Shown here in pieces: positions 1 to 12,085 of a DNA stretch of 64,000 nt (position 1 is the stretch's first letter; every line of letters starts with the position of its first letter). The stretch covers positions 7,320,501 to 7,384,500 of the forward strand of contig JARKIP010000065.1 of the NCBI GenBank assembly GCA_029990175.1. The letters run 5' to 3'. The DNA comes from Petunia secreta. Lineage: Eukaryota > Streptophyta > Magnoliopsida > Solanales > Solanaceae. The position numbers and the translations under genes were made by a program. The notes under the pieces were generated by a model. It worked only from the letters and a program-made list of their open reading frames with translations. It was not told the origin of the DNA and searched no databases.

Positions 1-1107
1 TTGGTTGAAATAGAGACAAGAACAAACAAAGTGGAGTAAAATACTTTGAAACGTAGGGCTTGGACCAAACTGATGCGTTGGAAGCTATTTTGAACGCAAA
101 GCTTCCAAGAATGCTCTGAAGATTGAAGCTGTTTTGAGAGAAAAGCTTCAGAGATAGCCTCGAAATTGAATACTATACTGGAAGAGGGGCTTCCAAGAAG
201 CTTCGGGTCTGGCGAGAACAAGTTTAGGATTTTTTTTAACTTATCCTACCACTTTGTAAACATTATAAATACATTATAACTTAGGTTTTTAGGGGGGTTG
301 GATGTGGAGGAGAGCAGAAGAGCCATAGATGTCTTGTAAACGAGTTTTTCTCTCTTTCTCTTATTCTGCTCTTTAATTTTATATTTTGTTCGTTCTAGAG
401 TTAGGAAAATTACATGAAGGTTGATGTTTGAAAGTTTTTCTTCCTATTGGTTTACCATTATGGATTGTTTATTCTTTCTTGTGCCTAATTGTTTGGTTAT
501 TAGGGCCTGATAATTGAACACTATCTACGGTTCATAAGTTGAACTCCACAGAGACAATTTATGAACACACATAAGAAAGAATAGGGCTTCATTGTGAACT
601 TGGGCATCAGGGAATCGTTTTGCGGATAGGATAGACATATACCTATTTGCCTTGCTTAGGTAAATACAGAGTTTTTTAATGCATGCATGTTATTTAATTC
701 CATAGACATATAGGCATTAGAGTAGCTTGAATAGAGTCGTGAAGAATCGACAGGTTTTCATGAATATATTTAACCTTTTAGTTAGTAATCTAGGAAATCA
801 AGAAGTAGAATCAACTGAAAAACTCGACTCAATTGTTTGCCGCTCTTACTCTGGACCGTTTATCTCTTATATGGATAACAACTTAAAACTTGCTCTCGAA
901 TATTTGATTTCATTACTTGCTTCGTTTAATTATTGCTTCTGTAGTTAGTAAAAAATCAATCACTATCGAAAAAGAGCCCTGAATAGTTTTTCGAAAATTA
1001 TTTGCTAGGATTCAGTCGTTAAAAATAGTCCTCGAAGGAACGATACTCGGCTCACTACTTTATTACTTATCGACCACGTATACTTGCATGTGCGTTTGGG
1101 AGCAACA
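1..1107 (+). mobile_element. Athila-like LTR, 3' part, truncated by window edge
   Basis: The LTR ends in GGGAGCAACA at 1107. About 340-1107 is an inverted relative of 61868-62680, where the same motifs (GTTTGGGAGCAACA end, a TATCGTTCC-like stretch, GAATCGACAGG-like stretch) occur on the minus strand. No tRNA primer site follows the end, so this is a 3' LTR or a solo LTR. Its start lies before the window. The 73-codon frame at 727-948 lies inside this LTR and has a decayed counterpart in the other copy, so I do not treat it as a gene. Confidence 0.65.
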
Positions 1108-2347
1108 CCTCTTTCCTTCTTCAATTGGGAAGAACAACATCATTATTTGTAAGAATCATTTCTACCTTACTATTTTAATGCACATTTCATTACGTCCAAG
1201 TCTTGAATCATTACTTAGTGTGAGTAGCTAAATCATCCACTAGTGTGCTAACTAAACCCTAGTCCAATAATCAAATGGGTATGTCATAATAAGCTTCTAA
1301 GCACCTAGGAATACCCTATATCACTACTTTTGATTTCATTACAACTTGAGGTGTAAAACTCAAGTTATCAAGTTGAGCCCAATAGTACTAGATTTACACC
1401 AGAGGGTGAATATAGTAAAGTGAAGTGTAGTGACGGGGTACTGGGGTAGGTGTGTTGCATATACTCCAGGTTAATGGGTTAAAAGTCGAGAGGGGGATAC
1501 CGTGCTTGAGACTAGTTGCTAGCGCTTAAGGCATCAACTCTTAGCACCGAGAGGACTCATCACCGAGAGGGGTGAGTTGGGTATATGCGATCAAGGTCTA
1601 TTTGGTGACCTTGGTGTGAATAAGCTTAGAACTACATCCATTTAGTTAAACAGCTAGGGGGTTAGTATCCTAGTTCTTATTTAATTTTCAAACTTAGCGT
1701 TAATTTACCTTTACTTAGGTATAGCTACAATGACACTTAATTTTAGGATTAACCTGCTAAAACAATTGAACTCAAGGAAGTCCAACTACATTGAGTCTCG
1801 TGCAAGTCCATGTGTTCGACCCCTACTTGACTAGGGTATTTGAACCCTACCCTTAATCGGGATGTGTCACTCGGTATCATATAACTCGCTTTCATTTTAC
1901 TTTCTATTCCCACTTGGGCAGCTCTGTTATTTCTTTTTCATACAAACACTTTTAGATAATAGACATAGTTGGAATTGAATGATGACACACATCACCCGCG
2001 AACATATGAGCTTTAGACGCTCCGAACTATAGGTTGATAAGTATGATGAACATTCTAACGTGGTCTTCATCTTCAAGTCAACCCTGTTTCTCCTATTTGT
2101 TTTCTCATTTAAGGAAAGAAATTCGGAGAGACACGCAATGGAATCTCTTCTCTAGTGTGCGGCCCCTCTTACTTTGCACCTAAACACTGGGTGATGGAAG
2201 AGAGAAGATTGATCGGTTGCTCAAAGGCTGGGGACAGTCGCAGTCAAGTAGTAAAGAATTTTGCTCGACGTTAGCGGCGACAAACTACGATCGAAGTCAA
2301 GTATCGAGGATTGACCATTCAAAATTCATCGAACATCCTCACACTGG
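1108..2347. repeat. Old LTR-like debris, no gene
   Basis: No convincing coding frame. The part at about 1380-1640 shares a run of motifs with the LARD-1 LTR at about 17230-17470: TACTAGATTTA, a GGGGTAGGTGTG stretch, and a repeated ACCGA(A/G)AGGGG motif. It is probably a diverged Athila-type LTR. The remainder to 2347 is the flank into which TAT-A inserted; I recognise nothing in it. Confidence 0.45.
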
Positions 2348-2936
2348 TGTCATACCCGATTTTGGACTAAACTCGAGGTGAGTCGGGTTTCGGATTTGAC
2401 TGGGTGAACTCGTTTGAGTTTAAGTATTGGAGTCGCCACCTAACATATTTTTTAACTAAGCGTATTTGGGCACCTACTTTTTTTCTAGCTAATTTTACAA
2501 TTAACTCCGAAACTTAGTCTACGTAACAGAAAATCTAGGTAAGAGGTTCAAGTTAACTCGAGAGGAAGGAGTTAGGCACCTCTCGAGCTCTACCAAATGT
2601 GGTTACCAGCCGGACTTTATAATTGGGATTCTAAGTAATTAATTAATTAAACTAACTAAGCAATAAAACATTTAAGCCATGATATACAGATTTAAAGACA
2701 AGTAAATAAATATTCGTCTCGTGCCTTGCAAAACAAATAAATAAGTTAGTAAAAATTGTTAGACAAAATTAATAAAATTAAATTAAATAAAGTAAATGAA
2801 TTTGGATATTTTCTATTTCTTTTCGAAAAAAAGGGTTGTCTTTAGTAATTTCAGCGCGATGTAACTCGCAAATTATAAAGAAAATAAGTTAGTTAATAAT
2901 AATATTAATAATAATGAAAGTAATAAAAATGCAATG

Positions 2937-2937
<1 letters not shown>

Positions 2938-3006
<69 letters not shown>
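2938..3006. repeat. (TAA)n microsatellite, about 23 units
   Basis: An uninterrupted TAA run inside the TAT-A LTR. TAT-B has a much shorter, interrupted ATA/ACA tract at about 55317-55372, in the matching LTR region. On the minus strand it gives a poly-Ile frame that is an artefact. Confidence 0.95.
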
Positions 3007-3007
<1 letters not shown>

Positions 3008-4094
3008 CTGGGTGGAGGTTAGGGACGTCGATACGGCTGCGAACACGCCGGCCAGTCGTATTGCCATGCCAAGTGCCGACCTCATCACTCCATCAGCGGC
3101 TCGTTTATAATCACGGCTTATGCACGTCATCATAGCCTTTTTGTTTTAGGGACGTGGGAATAGGAGTGTTTATCCGTTCAAATCAATAGGCCACCAATAA
3201 ATAATTATTTTCCTTGGCCTAGTGCAATGTCCAAATAGTACATGTCCAATATCAGTAGGGTCCAAGCAGTTTTTTAGCAACAGCGCAATTCCAGATAGAA
3301 TCGTAAGGCCTCGCAGCAAAAGAATTGAACAAAAATAGGGTCAGTAATGTCATTAGAGATAACAAATCACAACATCAACCATAAAGCATTGCAAATAGCG
3401 AAAAATAACAAAACAAAGGAAGGATCGCACCGGATGAAGTCTCCGGCGAAACAACGATGATAGCAAACGGAATAGCGCCAACGAACAGAGGGGAGGAGCG
3501 ACCATCAACTAAGCTGTGGCGGTGCCACTGCAACTCAACTCCCTTTCTATTCAATCTCAAATCCAATAAAAACAGAGGAGAACCCAGAACCAACAAAAGG
3601 ACATCAAAGAAAACTTCCAAATTTACCAGACAATCAAACAATCAACAGCAAAAACCAGTGTTAGCATCAAAACTAAGGCCGATATCAATCCTATCGTTAT
3701 TGGTTGTAACTCCACCACTGTTACTGTCTCCCAAACCCCAATCCCGATCCGCCTCTGTTCTGATTTTTTTAGATTTTGTATAGGTGTAATCACATATGCG
3801 TTTTGATCTATTGATTGGCGTATTTTTTTTTATATGGTGGTGCACTGAAATGGGTGATGGGAAAGAAAAAAGGGTCGATGTATGTCACTGTGTCCTGATT
3901 CGTATAGTGTGTGTTTGCGTGTGAACGATGTGTGATGGTGTTAATTGTATGAGGAGATGGGGAAGAAGACTAGTTGGTGTGGGGTGTGTGAAGGGGAAGA
4001 GTAGCACTGTGTATGTGCATGTGGGGTCTGCTGTGTACTGTGTTAGAGGGTCAAAGTGTATTCCTCTGTTTCTTTTTGAGAATAGATCTGCAAG

Positions 4095-4098
<4 letters not shown>

Positions 4099-4136
<38 letters not shown>
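4099..4136. repeat. (GT)n microsatellite
   Basis: About 18 TG units in a GT-rich stretch of the TAT-A LTR (about 3890-4360). The TAT-B LTR has a similar GTGT-rich stretch at about 56270-56960. Confidence 0.95.
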
Positions 4137-4138
<2 letters not shown>

Positions 4139-5302
4139 TGTATTGATTCTGTGTAGGGAGAATAGATTAGAGAAGAAGATGACAGAGAGGGATCTTGCTG
4201 ATTGAGTACTGGTTGTGTGTGTCTTTGTCTGTGTGTGTAAGTGAGGATGTATGTAAGTGTTAGGAAGAAGAAGGTAAAAGAGGTGGAGACTGGGGTCTGG
4301 ATGTGAATCCTTTAGAGTAGTGTATGTGACAGTGTGTAGGTGGGTTTTGATGTGTGTGTTAGAGGAAGATGATGGATTTGGGGAAGATGAAATTGGTGTT
4401 TTTGTGGAGAAGGAGATAAGTAGGGAAGAAGACAAAGAGGACCCAAGTGGGGTCTGCTGTGTACTGTTCACGGGTGGAGATTGTCTGATGTTGATGATAT
4501 TATAGGATTAGGGATAAAAATGGTTGTTGGGGATTTTCCAAAATAGGAGAGGGTAATTAGGGATTTTGGGAATGATTTTAGGGATTAGGATAAGATTTGG
4601 GGGGATTTTTCCAAAATAGTATTCCCTTTCAGAATTTAAAATGAGGAAATGAGCTTGGTTAGCCATTTGGCCTAGGTTCAATAAAATAATAAAAATAAAT
4701 AAATAAAGAATTTGGTAGAGTTTTGGAAAAAGGAAAATTGAATAGTTTTTGGATTTTATTTAAAATAATTGGAAGAAAATAACAATTAATCCTAATAGCA
4801 TAGGCGTACCTAGACGGACTCTCGTCCTGATTCGTAGGAAATTTTAATAAAAAGAGATAGAAAACTTGACATTCTCTTTTAAATTGGCCAATATTCAACT
4901 AAAAAGCGTAAATAAAAATATAGGTATATATATTTTATAAAATACACAAATAATTATTAAATAAACTCAAATAATTTTATTTAAATATAGATAATCACAA
5001 ATAATTATTGATTTGCACAAATAACTACAAATTGATATGAATTTAACGTGTAGTCTAAATAATGCAATTATGTGATATATTATGAATGTACTAAATTGCG
5101 TAAATATTCATAGTTGGACAAATAGCCTATATGATGTAAATTTATGTAATATAGTCACACTTAAGTATATAATATATAAATAGAGGATAACGCATGTAAA
5201 TGCATGATTTCTAATGCACATTTTGCACAAATAGTCACATTGCACCCTTAAGTTGAATTATAGCCAATTTAGAAAAGGGAGGGACAAAATTGGGTATCAA
5301 CA

Positions 5303-5315
5303 GCTGCCCCTCTTT
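5303..5315 (-). promoter_or_regulatory. TAT-A polypurine tract
   Basis: On the minus strand it reads AAAGAGGGGCAGC, immediately followed by the LTR start TGTTGATACCC. The same 13 bases sit at 23501-23513 beside the TAT-C LTR. This primes plus-strand DNA synthesis in LTR retrotransposons and fixes the LTR edge. Confidence 0.85.
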
Positions 5316-6979
5316 GCCCGGGTATGTTGAAAGAGTCTTCGGGCAAATATAGTTGACGGAGTAGCCAATTTTCTCACGAATGGTAGGCAAAATGATTGAA
5401 AGGGGAGAATGGGAGTTTTGGGGATGATTTTGGCCGAACCCCGGTCTCTGAGTTGCTTACATATCTCGGGTTTCACGAGAATCAGACTGTGTGTAGTTCT
5501 AGAATGGCATGTTGCCTGTGTGAGTTGTTTATGACGCACGATTTCAGATGTAAAGACTAAACTTATCCAAGTATGTAAAGTTTAGATTCGTGTGTGCTTT
5601 GCCTTTTCGGCGGGATGAATGATGAATGAAGTATGGGCACTATCGAAGATGAGACAAAATCGATAAACAAAGCGTGGGAAAAGAGGCTTATAATCATCTT
5701 AGTTATGAAAATGTGGCGCGCTACACACCCATAAGGAGGAGTTTATATGCACATAGTTTCCACTTCATCTCGATACATGATTAATCTCGCCTTCAATATT
5801 GCCTTGACTGAGCTGGTAAGAATTTGAGGAGCGAGTTTTAAAATGTGCACGACTCAAGCAGATGGGCACGATTAAGCGCGAAGACACGCACGATTGACGC
5901 AGATAGGTTTGGAAGGACAAGGTAGACATTAGTTGGAAGAAAATGCAAAATGACAACCTAATACGCAATGAAGGATTAGGCAGATTACTTGTGAGGGCAT
6001 GGAATGATCGGGTTTTGGGCATGTCAGAATTTGATAGAATAAGTATTTTGCAGGTAGGATAAAGGCGTTGTCAAAGTCGAGATAACATCGATAGACCGAG
6101 TGTGGTGAAATAAGCTTGTAGACGTCCTAGTTATGAAGATGTAGTGCACGACACACCCATAAAAAGGGGTTTATATGGGCACATTTTCCACTATAACTCG
6201 ATAGAGGAGTCATCTTGGCCTCAGCTTTGTCTTCAATGAACCGAGGAGCATTGAAGAGCGAAGCACGATAAAGATGCACGATTCAACATATAGGCACGAA
6301 TAGGAAGGAATACAGAGCTGGTACCCAATTGGCAAGGAAAGGTCGGGTAGATTACCGGTGTAGGTACATAACTGTAGCTTTGAATGCTTTAAAACTTAAC
6401 AGAATATGCAGCTTGCGGGTGCAGTAAAAGTATTGTCTGTAAGATTAGGCCTTTTAAATTGGGTTTTGGGATGAAGCTTTGTATGTGTTTGAGGCTTTGT
6501 AGTTGCAGAATTGGTAGTAATTTCAGGATCAGGTGTGAGAGTGGGACACAGGGGTTCGTCGAGAGATCGGAGAGTCCCTATAGCAAAATCAAGACAAATA
6601 CAAATTGAGATAGAAACAAAGATAAAGTAAACTTCCTTGTTGAGTTGAGCTCTCCTTTGTCTAGTCCACTTGTAGGTGCTCGGTGCTAAGGAATGTGTGC
6701 CTCTCCTCTGGGGGATGTCCATTTGCTAAGTGCTTCTCGTCATGAGGTAATTGCTTTGTCTTGCAGGGCTGTTGTTGGGATTGTCTTGCAATTGCTCTTC
6801 CTCCTTTATATGCGTGTTTGTCATGTCGGGCTTGTATACCTCTTTTTTGCATTGAGTTGTGTATCTTTCCATGCAGGGTTGCCTATCCTTCTTTCATTTT
6901 GGTTTGCACACCCTTTGTTATGCTGTCCTTTCAACGGGCTGTCTATCTCCCAGGCTGTCTTCCTGTTACAATGTCAAAA

Positions 6980-7800
6980 TTTGCATCGGGCTGCGTACCC
7001 TCTGCGATGTCAGTTTCGACATCGGGCTGTGTACCCTCCGTCGATGCATCGGGCTGTGTACCCTCCGCAAAATTTAAATGCGAATCGATATCGAGCTGTG
7101 TACCCACAACCGACGCTTCGGGCTGTGTACCCTGCGCTAATTTAAAATGCAAATCGAAATCGGGCTGTGTACCCTCAACCGATGCTTCGGGCTGTGTACC
7201 CTCAGCTAATTGAAAGTACAAATCGATATCGGGCTGTATACCCTCAACTGACGCCTCGGGCTGTGTACCCTTAGCTAATTTAAAATGCAAATCGATATCG
7301 GGCTGTGTACCCTCAACCGACGCCTTGGGTTGTGTACCCTCGGCTAAATTTAAATGCAAATCGATATCAGGCTGTGTACTCTCAACCGACGCCTCGAGCT
7401 GTGTACCCTCAGCGAATTTAAAAGTTAAATTGATATCGAGTTGTGTACCCTCAACCGACGCCTCGGGTTGTGTACCCTCAGCTAATGTAAATGACAAATC
7501 GATATTGGGCTGTGTACCCTCAATCGACGCTTCGGGTTGTGTACCCTCAGCTAATGTTAATGACAAATCGATATCGGGTTGTGTACCCTCAACCGACGCT
7601 TCGGGCTGTGTACCCTCAACTAATGTAAATGACAAATCGGTATCGGGCTGTGTACCCTCAACCAACGCTTCAAGCTGTGTACCCTCAGCAAATTTAAATG
7701 ACAAATCTGTATCGGGCTGTGTACCCTCAACCGACGATTCGAGCTGTGTACCCTCAGCAAATGTAAATGACAAATTCGACATCGGGCTGTGTACCCTTAG
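6980..7800 (-). repeat. 69-bp minisatellite, array 1
   Basis: About twelve 69-bp units, each built from two half-units that begin with the motif GGGCTGTGTACCCTC. Examples start at 7499 and 7568. Because the unit is a multiple of three, several frames stay open. The minus frame gives repeats of EGTQPEASV and EGTQPDIDL, and the plus frame gives ASGCVPSA. The array lies in the 3' region of TAT-A, a place where Ogre-type elements are known to carry variable tandem repeats that can seed satellite DNA. Confidence 0.92.
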
Positions 7801-9457
7801 TCGATGCACCAAGAGTAAAGTAAAGTGCAACAAGTAGAATGCTATTGTATGTCATGCGATGTGCTAAGGAGGCTATCATGTTGCTGTTGTAAGGACTTTT
7901 CTTGAAATATTTTAGGGGACCTCAAAAACTTCTGCTCCAGTGTCAAGTTTTGCGTCTTTTGGAATTTTTGAGGGGATCCTCAAAAATATCCCCTCAAAAA
8001 TTCTGCCCCAGCTTATTGTTTATGACAAATCACCGAGTGAAGGTGGTTGCATTGCACTTAACACCAATGTATTGGCTAAAATCCGCATTCATCCTCTAGT
8101 GTGATGATCGGATGTATTGATGACTATGAGTATGTAGATATTTCCATACTCAGGCTGAGGTTTGATATTTGGATTTTTTCAGATTTGGAGATTGTCCAAA
8201 ATTGTATTTGTCTTGGGTTGTGATGCGATGTTCATGTTTCGTGCTTTTCTTTTCGACAGTCATGGAGCTAACTTCGATCGATATCGAGCTGTGTACCCAC
8301 AACCGACACTTCGGGCTGTGTACCCTCCGCTAATTTAAAATGCAAATCGAAATCAGGCTGTGTACCCTCAACCGATGCTTCGGGCTGTGTACCCTTAGCT
8401 AATTTAAAATACAAAATGATATCGGGTTGTATACCCTCAACTGACGCCTCGGGCTGTGTACCCTTAGCTAATTTAAAATACAAATCGATATCGGGCTGTG
8501 TACCCTCAACCGACGCCTTGGGTTGTGTAACCTCGGCTAATTTTAAATGCAAATCGATATCAGGCTGTGTACTCTCAACCGACGCCTCGAGCTGTGTATC
8601 CTCAACGAATTTAAAATTTAAATTGATATCGGGCTGTGTACCCTCAACCGACGCCTCTGGTTGTGTACCCTCAGCTAATGTAAATGACAAATCGATATTG
8701 GGCTGTGTACCCTCAATCGACGCTTCGGGCTGTGTACCTTCAGCTAATGTTAATGGCAAATCGATATCGGGTTGTGTACCCTCAACCGACGCTTCAGGCT
8801 GTGTACCCTCAGCTAATGTAAATGACAAATCGGTATCGGGCTGTGTACCCTCAACCAACGCTTCAAGCTGTGTACCGTCAGCAAATTTAAATGACAAATC
8901 TGTATCGGGCTGTGTACCCTCAACCGACGATTCGAGCTGTGTACCCTCAGGAAATGTAAATGACAAATTCGACATCGGGCTGTGTACCCTTAGTCGATGC
9001 ACCAAGAGTAAAGTAAAGTGCAACAAGTAGAATGCTATTGTATGTCATGCGATGTGCTAAGGAGGCTATCATGTTGCTGTTGTAAGGACTTTTCTTGAAA
9101 TATTTTAGGGGACCTCAAAAATTTCTGCTCCAGTGTCAAGTTTTGCGTCTTTTGGAATTTTTGAGGGGATCCTCAAAAATTCTGCCCCAGCTTATTGTTT
9201 ATGACAAATCACCGAGTGAAGGTGGTTGCATTGCACTTAACACCAATGTATTGGCTAAAATCCGCATTCATCCTCTAGTGTGATGATCAGATGTATTGAT
9301 GACTATGAGTATGTAGATATTTGCATACTCAGGCTGAGGTTTGATATTTGGATTTTTTCAGATTTGGAGATTGTCCAAAATTGTATTTGTCTTGGGTTGT
9401 GATGGGATGTTCATGTTTCGTGCTTTTCTTTTCGACAGTCATGGAGCTAACTTCGAT
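7085..9457. repeat. Tandem duplication with 1193-bp period
   Basis: The block 7085-8277 (minisatellite plus about 480 bp of flank ending CATGGAGCTAACTTCGAT) is repeated at 8278-9457. Matching landmarks are 1193 bp apart: 7833 and 9026, 7902 and 9095. The copies differ by scattered substitutions and a small deletion near 9175, where the first copy has an extra ATCCCCTCAAAA at about 7987. The second copy then continues into unique sequence. Confidence 0.9.
8278..8995 (-). repeat. 69-bp minisatellite, array 2
   Basis: A second array of the same 69-bp unit, about ten copies, again open on both strands. It is a copy of array 1 displaced by 1193 bp, with unit-level differences such as GTGTACC to GTGTAAC at about 8526. 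Confidence 0.92.
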
Positions 9458-10877
9458 GGATGTGGTTTGGGAGTTGGAGTTTCCCTTTGTTGGTCTTTTG
9501 TTGTGCCATTGTCTTGCTTTGGTCAATCGGACTCTGAAAGTTGTGTTTCGCTGCTGGATGTCTTGTGGTGTCATGGTAGGGAATATTTAAATCATGAGTT
9601 TAGATCTTTGTTGGATCGAATTTCGCAGTGGATATCTAGGGAGTAGTTTATTTGTCAGCGGAAATATCCTTGGTTGAGCTAAAGGAATAAAGCCGTGAGG
9701 TTTTTTTCTTTTTGTATGTCTTTTATTATGTTGAGCCTGATAAGGTTGTGATTGGAAATCTTGACGGAGAGAAGGTTGTTTATTGTTGGGTGCAGTGTAA
9801 GGTTGTGAGATCGGTCGTATAGTGATCATATTTCTTTGTTGTGACTATCGTGTGAGTATAATGCAGGTTGTATGGTATTGGGATTGTTTGAACACTCTTG
9901 GTATCATATGTTGATGGTTTAAAGGACTTTGTGGTAGGAGAAAGTGTTTTCAGCTTGGCTTGCCATTTCGACTTTTTTGGATGCAGATTCTTGACCGATT
10001 TCAGTGTTCAAGGGCTAGGGAACCTTAACACAGTGGTGAAATGCACAAAATGGTGTGGGCATGTTAGCAAAGACTTGAAGCAAAAATGACACGTAAGCTT
10101 GAGAGAATGCCTAGACCGTAGGCGGATTAGCGCTTGAATTATGACAATGTACATAAATATCACAAGGGATTGCCTAGATGCTTTATGTAGCAATTAAGGC
10201 GAATATTTTAGCCAAACGACCGATGCTTGTTTAAGCGGGAGATGAGGAGTTGAATGTCAATGAAAGGTGGTAAAGGATGTTGTGTAAGGAATATATTGTG
10301 TTGTGTAACAGAAAGGGATGTTGGCTTTTGTCGAATATAAAGACCTTGAGTGCATTTGTTATTCTTCCTCACAAACTTGTCTGTCATGATGGCTATGTAT
10401 CCTCGAAGAGATACTTAGTGTCTTTCATACTTGTCAACCAATTGCTGCAATATAGTCCTTCCACCAACTTCCTTTGTTGGATAATATCTTATTGCTGAGC
10501 TGCCGAACTCAATGTAGGTTGGCTATGTATCATGTGTATTCTTAGATTATTGTGTCTTGTTGTGGTTGTTCTCATGAGAATTCATATCACCCAATAAAGC
10601 CTTCGACCAATATTTCTCCAAGAAGTCTATCCGACTGTGCTTTTGTATTAACTCGACCCTTGCTATGGCAAGTGTCTTGAATAACCTTATCTTCTTGCTT
10701 TATCTTTGCTAATGGATAGAGATATGCTTCCCGATGCCCTAGAGGTCTCCAGGTTGGTCATATAATGATTGCTTTGTCATTGCATTTTTGTCTCTCCTTT
10801 GCAAGTTGAATTTGCTTGCGTGTTTTGGTTGTTGTGCTCAAGTATTTGCTACACCTCTGTCTTTCCAATATCATCTT

Positions 10878-11294
10878 TCACTGGCCTTTTGAATGCCTGG
10901 AGCGAGTTGGAAAGTGCTCTGGGTCACAGTCATGTTTTGTAAGTGGTGTGACTGTGTGGACAGGTGTAACAAAAATGATCCTTGGATGTTGGTGTCGAAA
11001 GGTCTTAAGGTGAGTCATATGTGCCTTTGAGCTTGACCAACATTTTCCTTGCTTTTTCAATTTATCTCTCATATTGCTCGATGGAACAATTGAGGTTCTT
11101 GGGACAATAAGCCCGACAGTTTCCAATCTCTCGAACAATTGAGTGTGGGCTTCAGCTACTGGAGTGTAGTTTCTCTTTGATCTTTGGGTTGGCATCAGGG
11201 AGAGGCCTAGGAGGGTATGGTAGTGTATTTTGGTAGTTGGATTCAGTGCTTTTCCGGTATGGTGGACGATTTGGTTCTGGGATGTGGAATACAT
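10878..11294 (-). pseudogene. TAT-A gag C-terminal remnant
   Basis: A 138-codon minus-strand frame. The segment YTPVAEAHTQLFERLETVGL resembles the region before the zinc-like motif in the two TAT-C gags (FTPIPGSYAKLFEQL and FTPLYESLSAIFERL). The gag matrix/capsid core is not seen upstream, so only a C-terminal piece remains. It lies downstream of ORF1 on the minus strand, as expected for the Ogre order ORF1-gag-pro-pol. The TAT-B counterpart is at 49512-49772. Confidence 0.5.
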
Positions 11295-12085
11295 GTCGAG
11301 TGGGCTAAGTGTTTTGCTGGTATGGTGGATGATTTGGTGTTGTGACGTGGAATATAGGCCAAGTAGGCTGAGTGTTTTTTAAACTGGATAAAATGGTGGT
11401 GTGTGAGGGTAGGGATAAAATGGTACCGTTGTTTGATAGTAGTCGTTTGAAGGTAGGGTCTTGAATGGTTGCGACAAAAGAGACTGCATCTTTCCTCTTT
11501 TGAAAAGGCTCATATTTTCAGGCTGACTAGCCTTATTGGTAGTTTGTAGCGCAGTGGAGGTAATATAGAGATAGGAGAGGGCTGGTGGGAACTGCTGTGA
11601 AAACTACCTTATTTCAAAAAATCCCTGACAAATGCACTCGCTTAACCATGTCCTTTGCCTTGGTATTCAACTCGAGCCAACGTTTTGGTAATAGACTTTT
11701 GAGTTTGGTAGTGAGTTAGCGATAGTTTGGACATACGAAAGATTTTACATACCAGGATTTGATCATGGCGTAGGGAGAGGAGGTGTCTCGATAGGCGATT
11801 GAATTTGGAGAAAGAATTCCTCTAGAGACCTAAAGTAACGAGACGAAGTCATGCAATTTACACATATCAAATAAGAAATGCATCCTAATATGAAGGACCA
11901 TTTTACGGACGATGATTTTGAAAAACGGTTCGTGCCACATGCATCATTTCACTTGCTAACAAAATGTGAAGCATAAAAGACAATATTGCATTTATTGAAC
12001 TTTTGTTACATTGGCTGATATTGAAACAGTGTAAGAGAAAGAAAACTTTTGCTGGAGGGTTAGATCATGACCAGGTGAACATATT
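11295..12085 (-). mobile_element. TAT-A spacer between ORF1 and gag remnant
   Basis: No intact frame. The stretch is colinear with 49850-50670 in TAT-B and shares a GATGATTTGGTGTTG-like segment and the CTCGAGCCAAC region. It is ordinary decayed internal sequence. Confidence 0.5.

Larger units (their letters stand above)
2348..5302 (-). mobile_element. TAT-A 3' LTR (Tat/Ogre lineage)
   Basis: A 2955-bp LTR that reads TGTCATAC at its left end and TATCAACA at its right end. On the minus strand it begins TGTTGATACCC, directly after a polypurine tract. The left 300 bp aligns well with 54657-54960, the matching LTR of TAT-B, with roughly one difference per ten bases. Both also share the GGGACGTCGATACGG block (3021 and 55436). 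The LTR contains a (TAA)n tract and a (GT)n tract. Ogre-type elements are known for multi-kilobase LTRs. Short frames inside it (for example at 3457-3783 and 4043-4471) run through simple repeats and are not supported as genes. Confidence 0.8.
5316..10877 (-). mobile_element. TAT-A 3' untranslated region
   Basis: Long non-coding part between the gag remnant and the 3' LTR. Nothing from pol is detectable. It contains a degenerate direct duplication of about 420 bp (about 5640-6050 and 6063-6390, sharing the motifs TTAGTTATGAA/CTAGTTATGAA, ACACACCCATAA and GGTTTATATG-like). It also carries the 69-bp minisatellite described separately. The first 60 bases beside the polypurine tract resemble those at 23514-23575 in TAT-C, so both elements share this 3' region. 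Confidence 0.65.

Noticed and set aside
2873..3133. Membrane protein with a poly-Ile segment
   Set aside because: The frame reads through a (TAA)n microsatellite in an LTR.
4043..4471. Thr/His-rich protein
   Set aside because: The frame crosses a (GT)n tract and GT-rich LTR sequence.
6943..9030. Long frames of 296, 252, 204 and 170 codons on both strands, possibly a repeat protein gene
   Set aside because: They are produced by a 69-bp tandem repeat lacking stops in several frames, inside a retrotransposon 3' region, with no start context or flanking gene structure.
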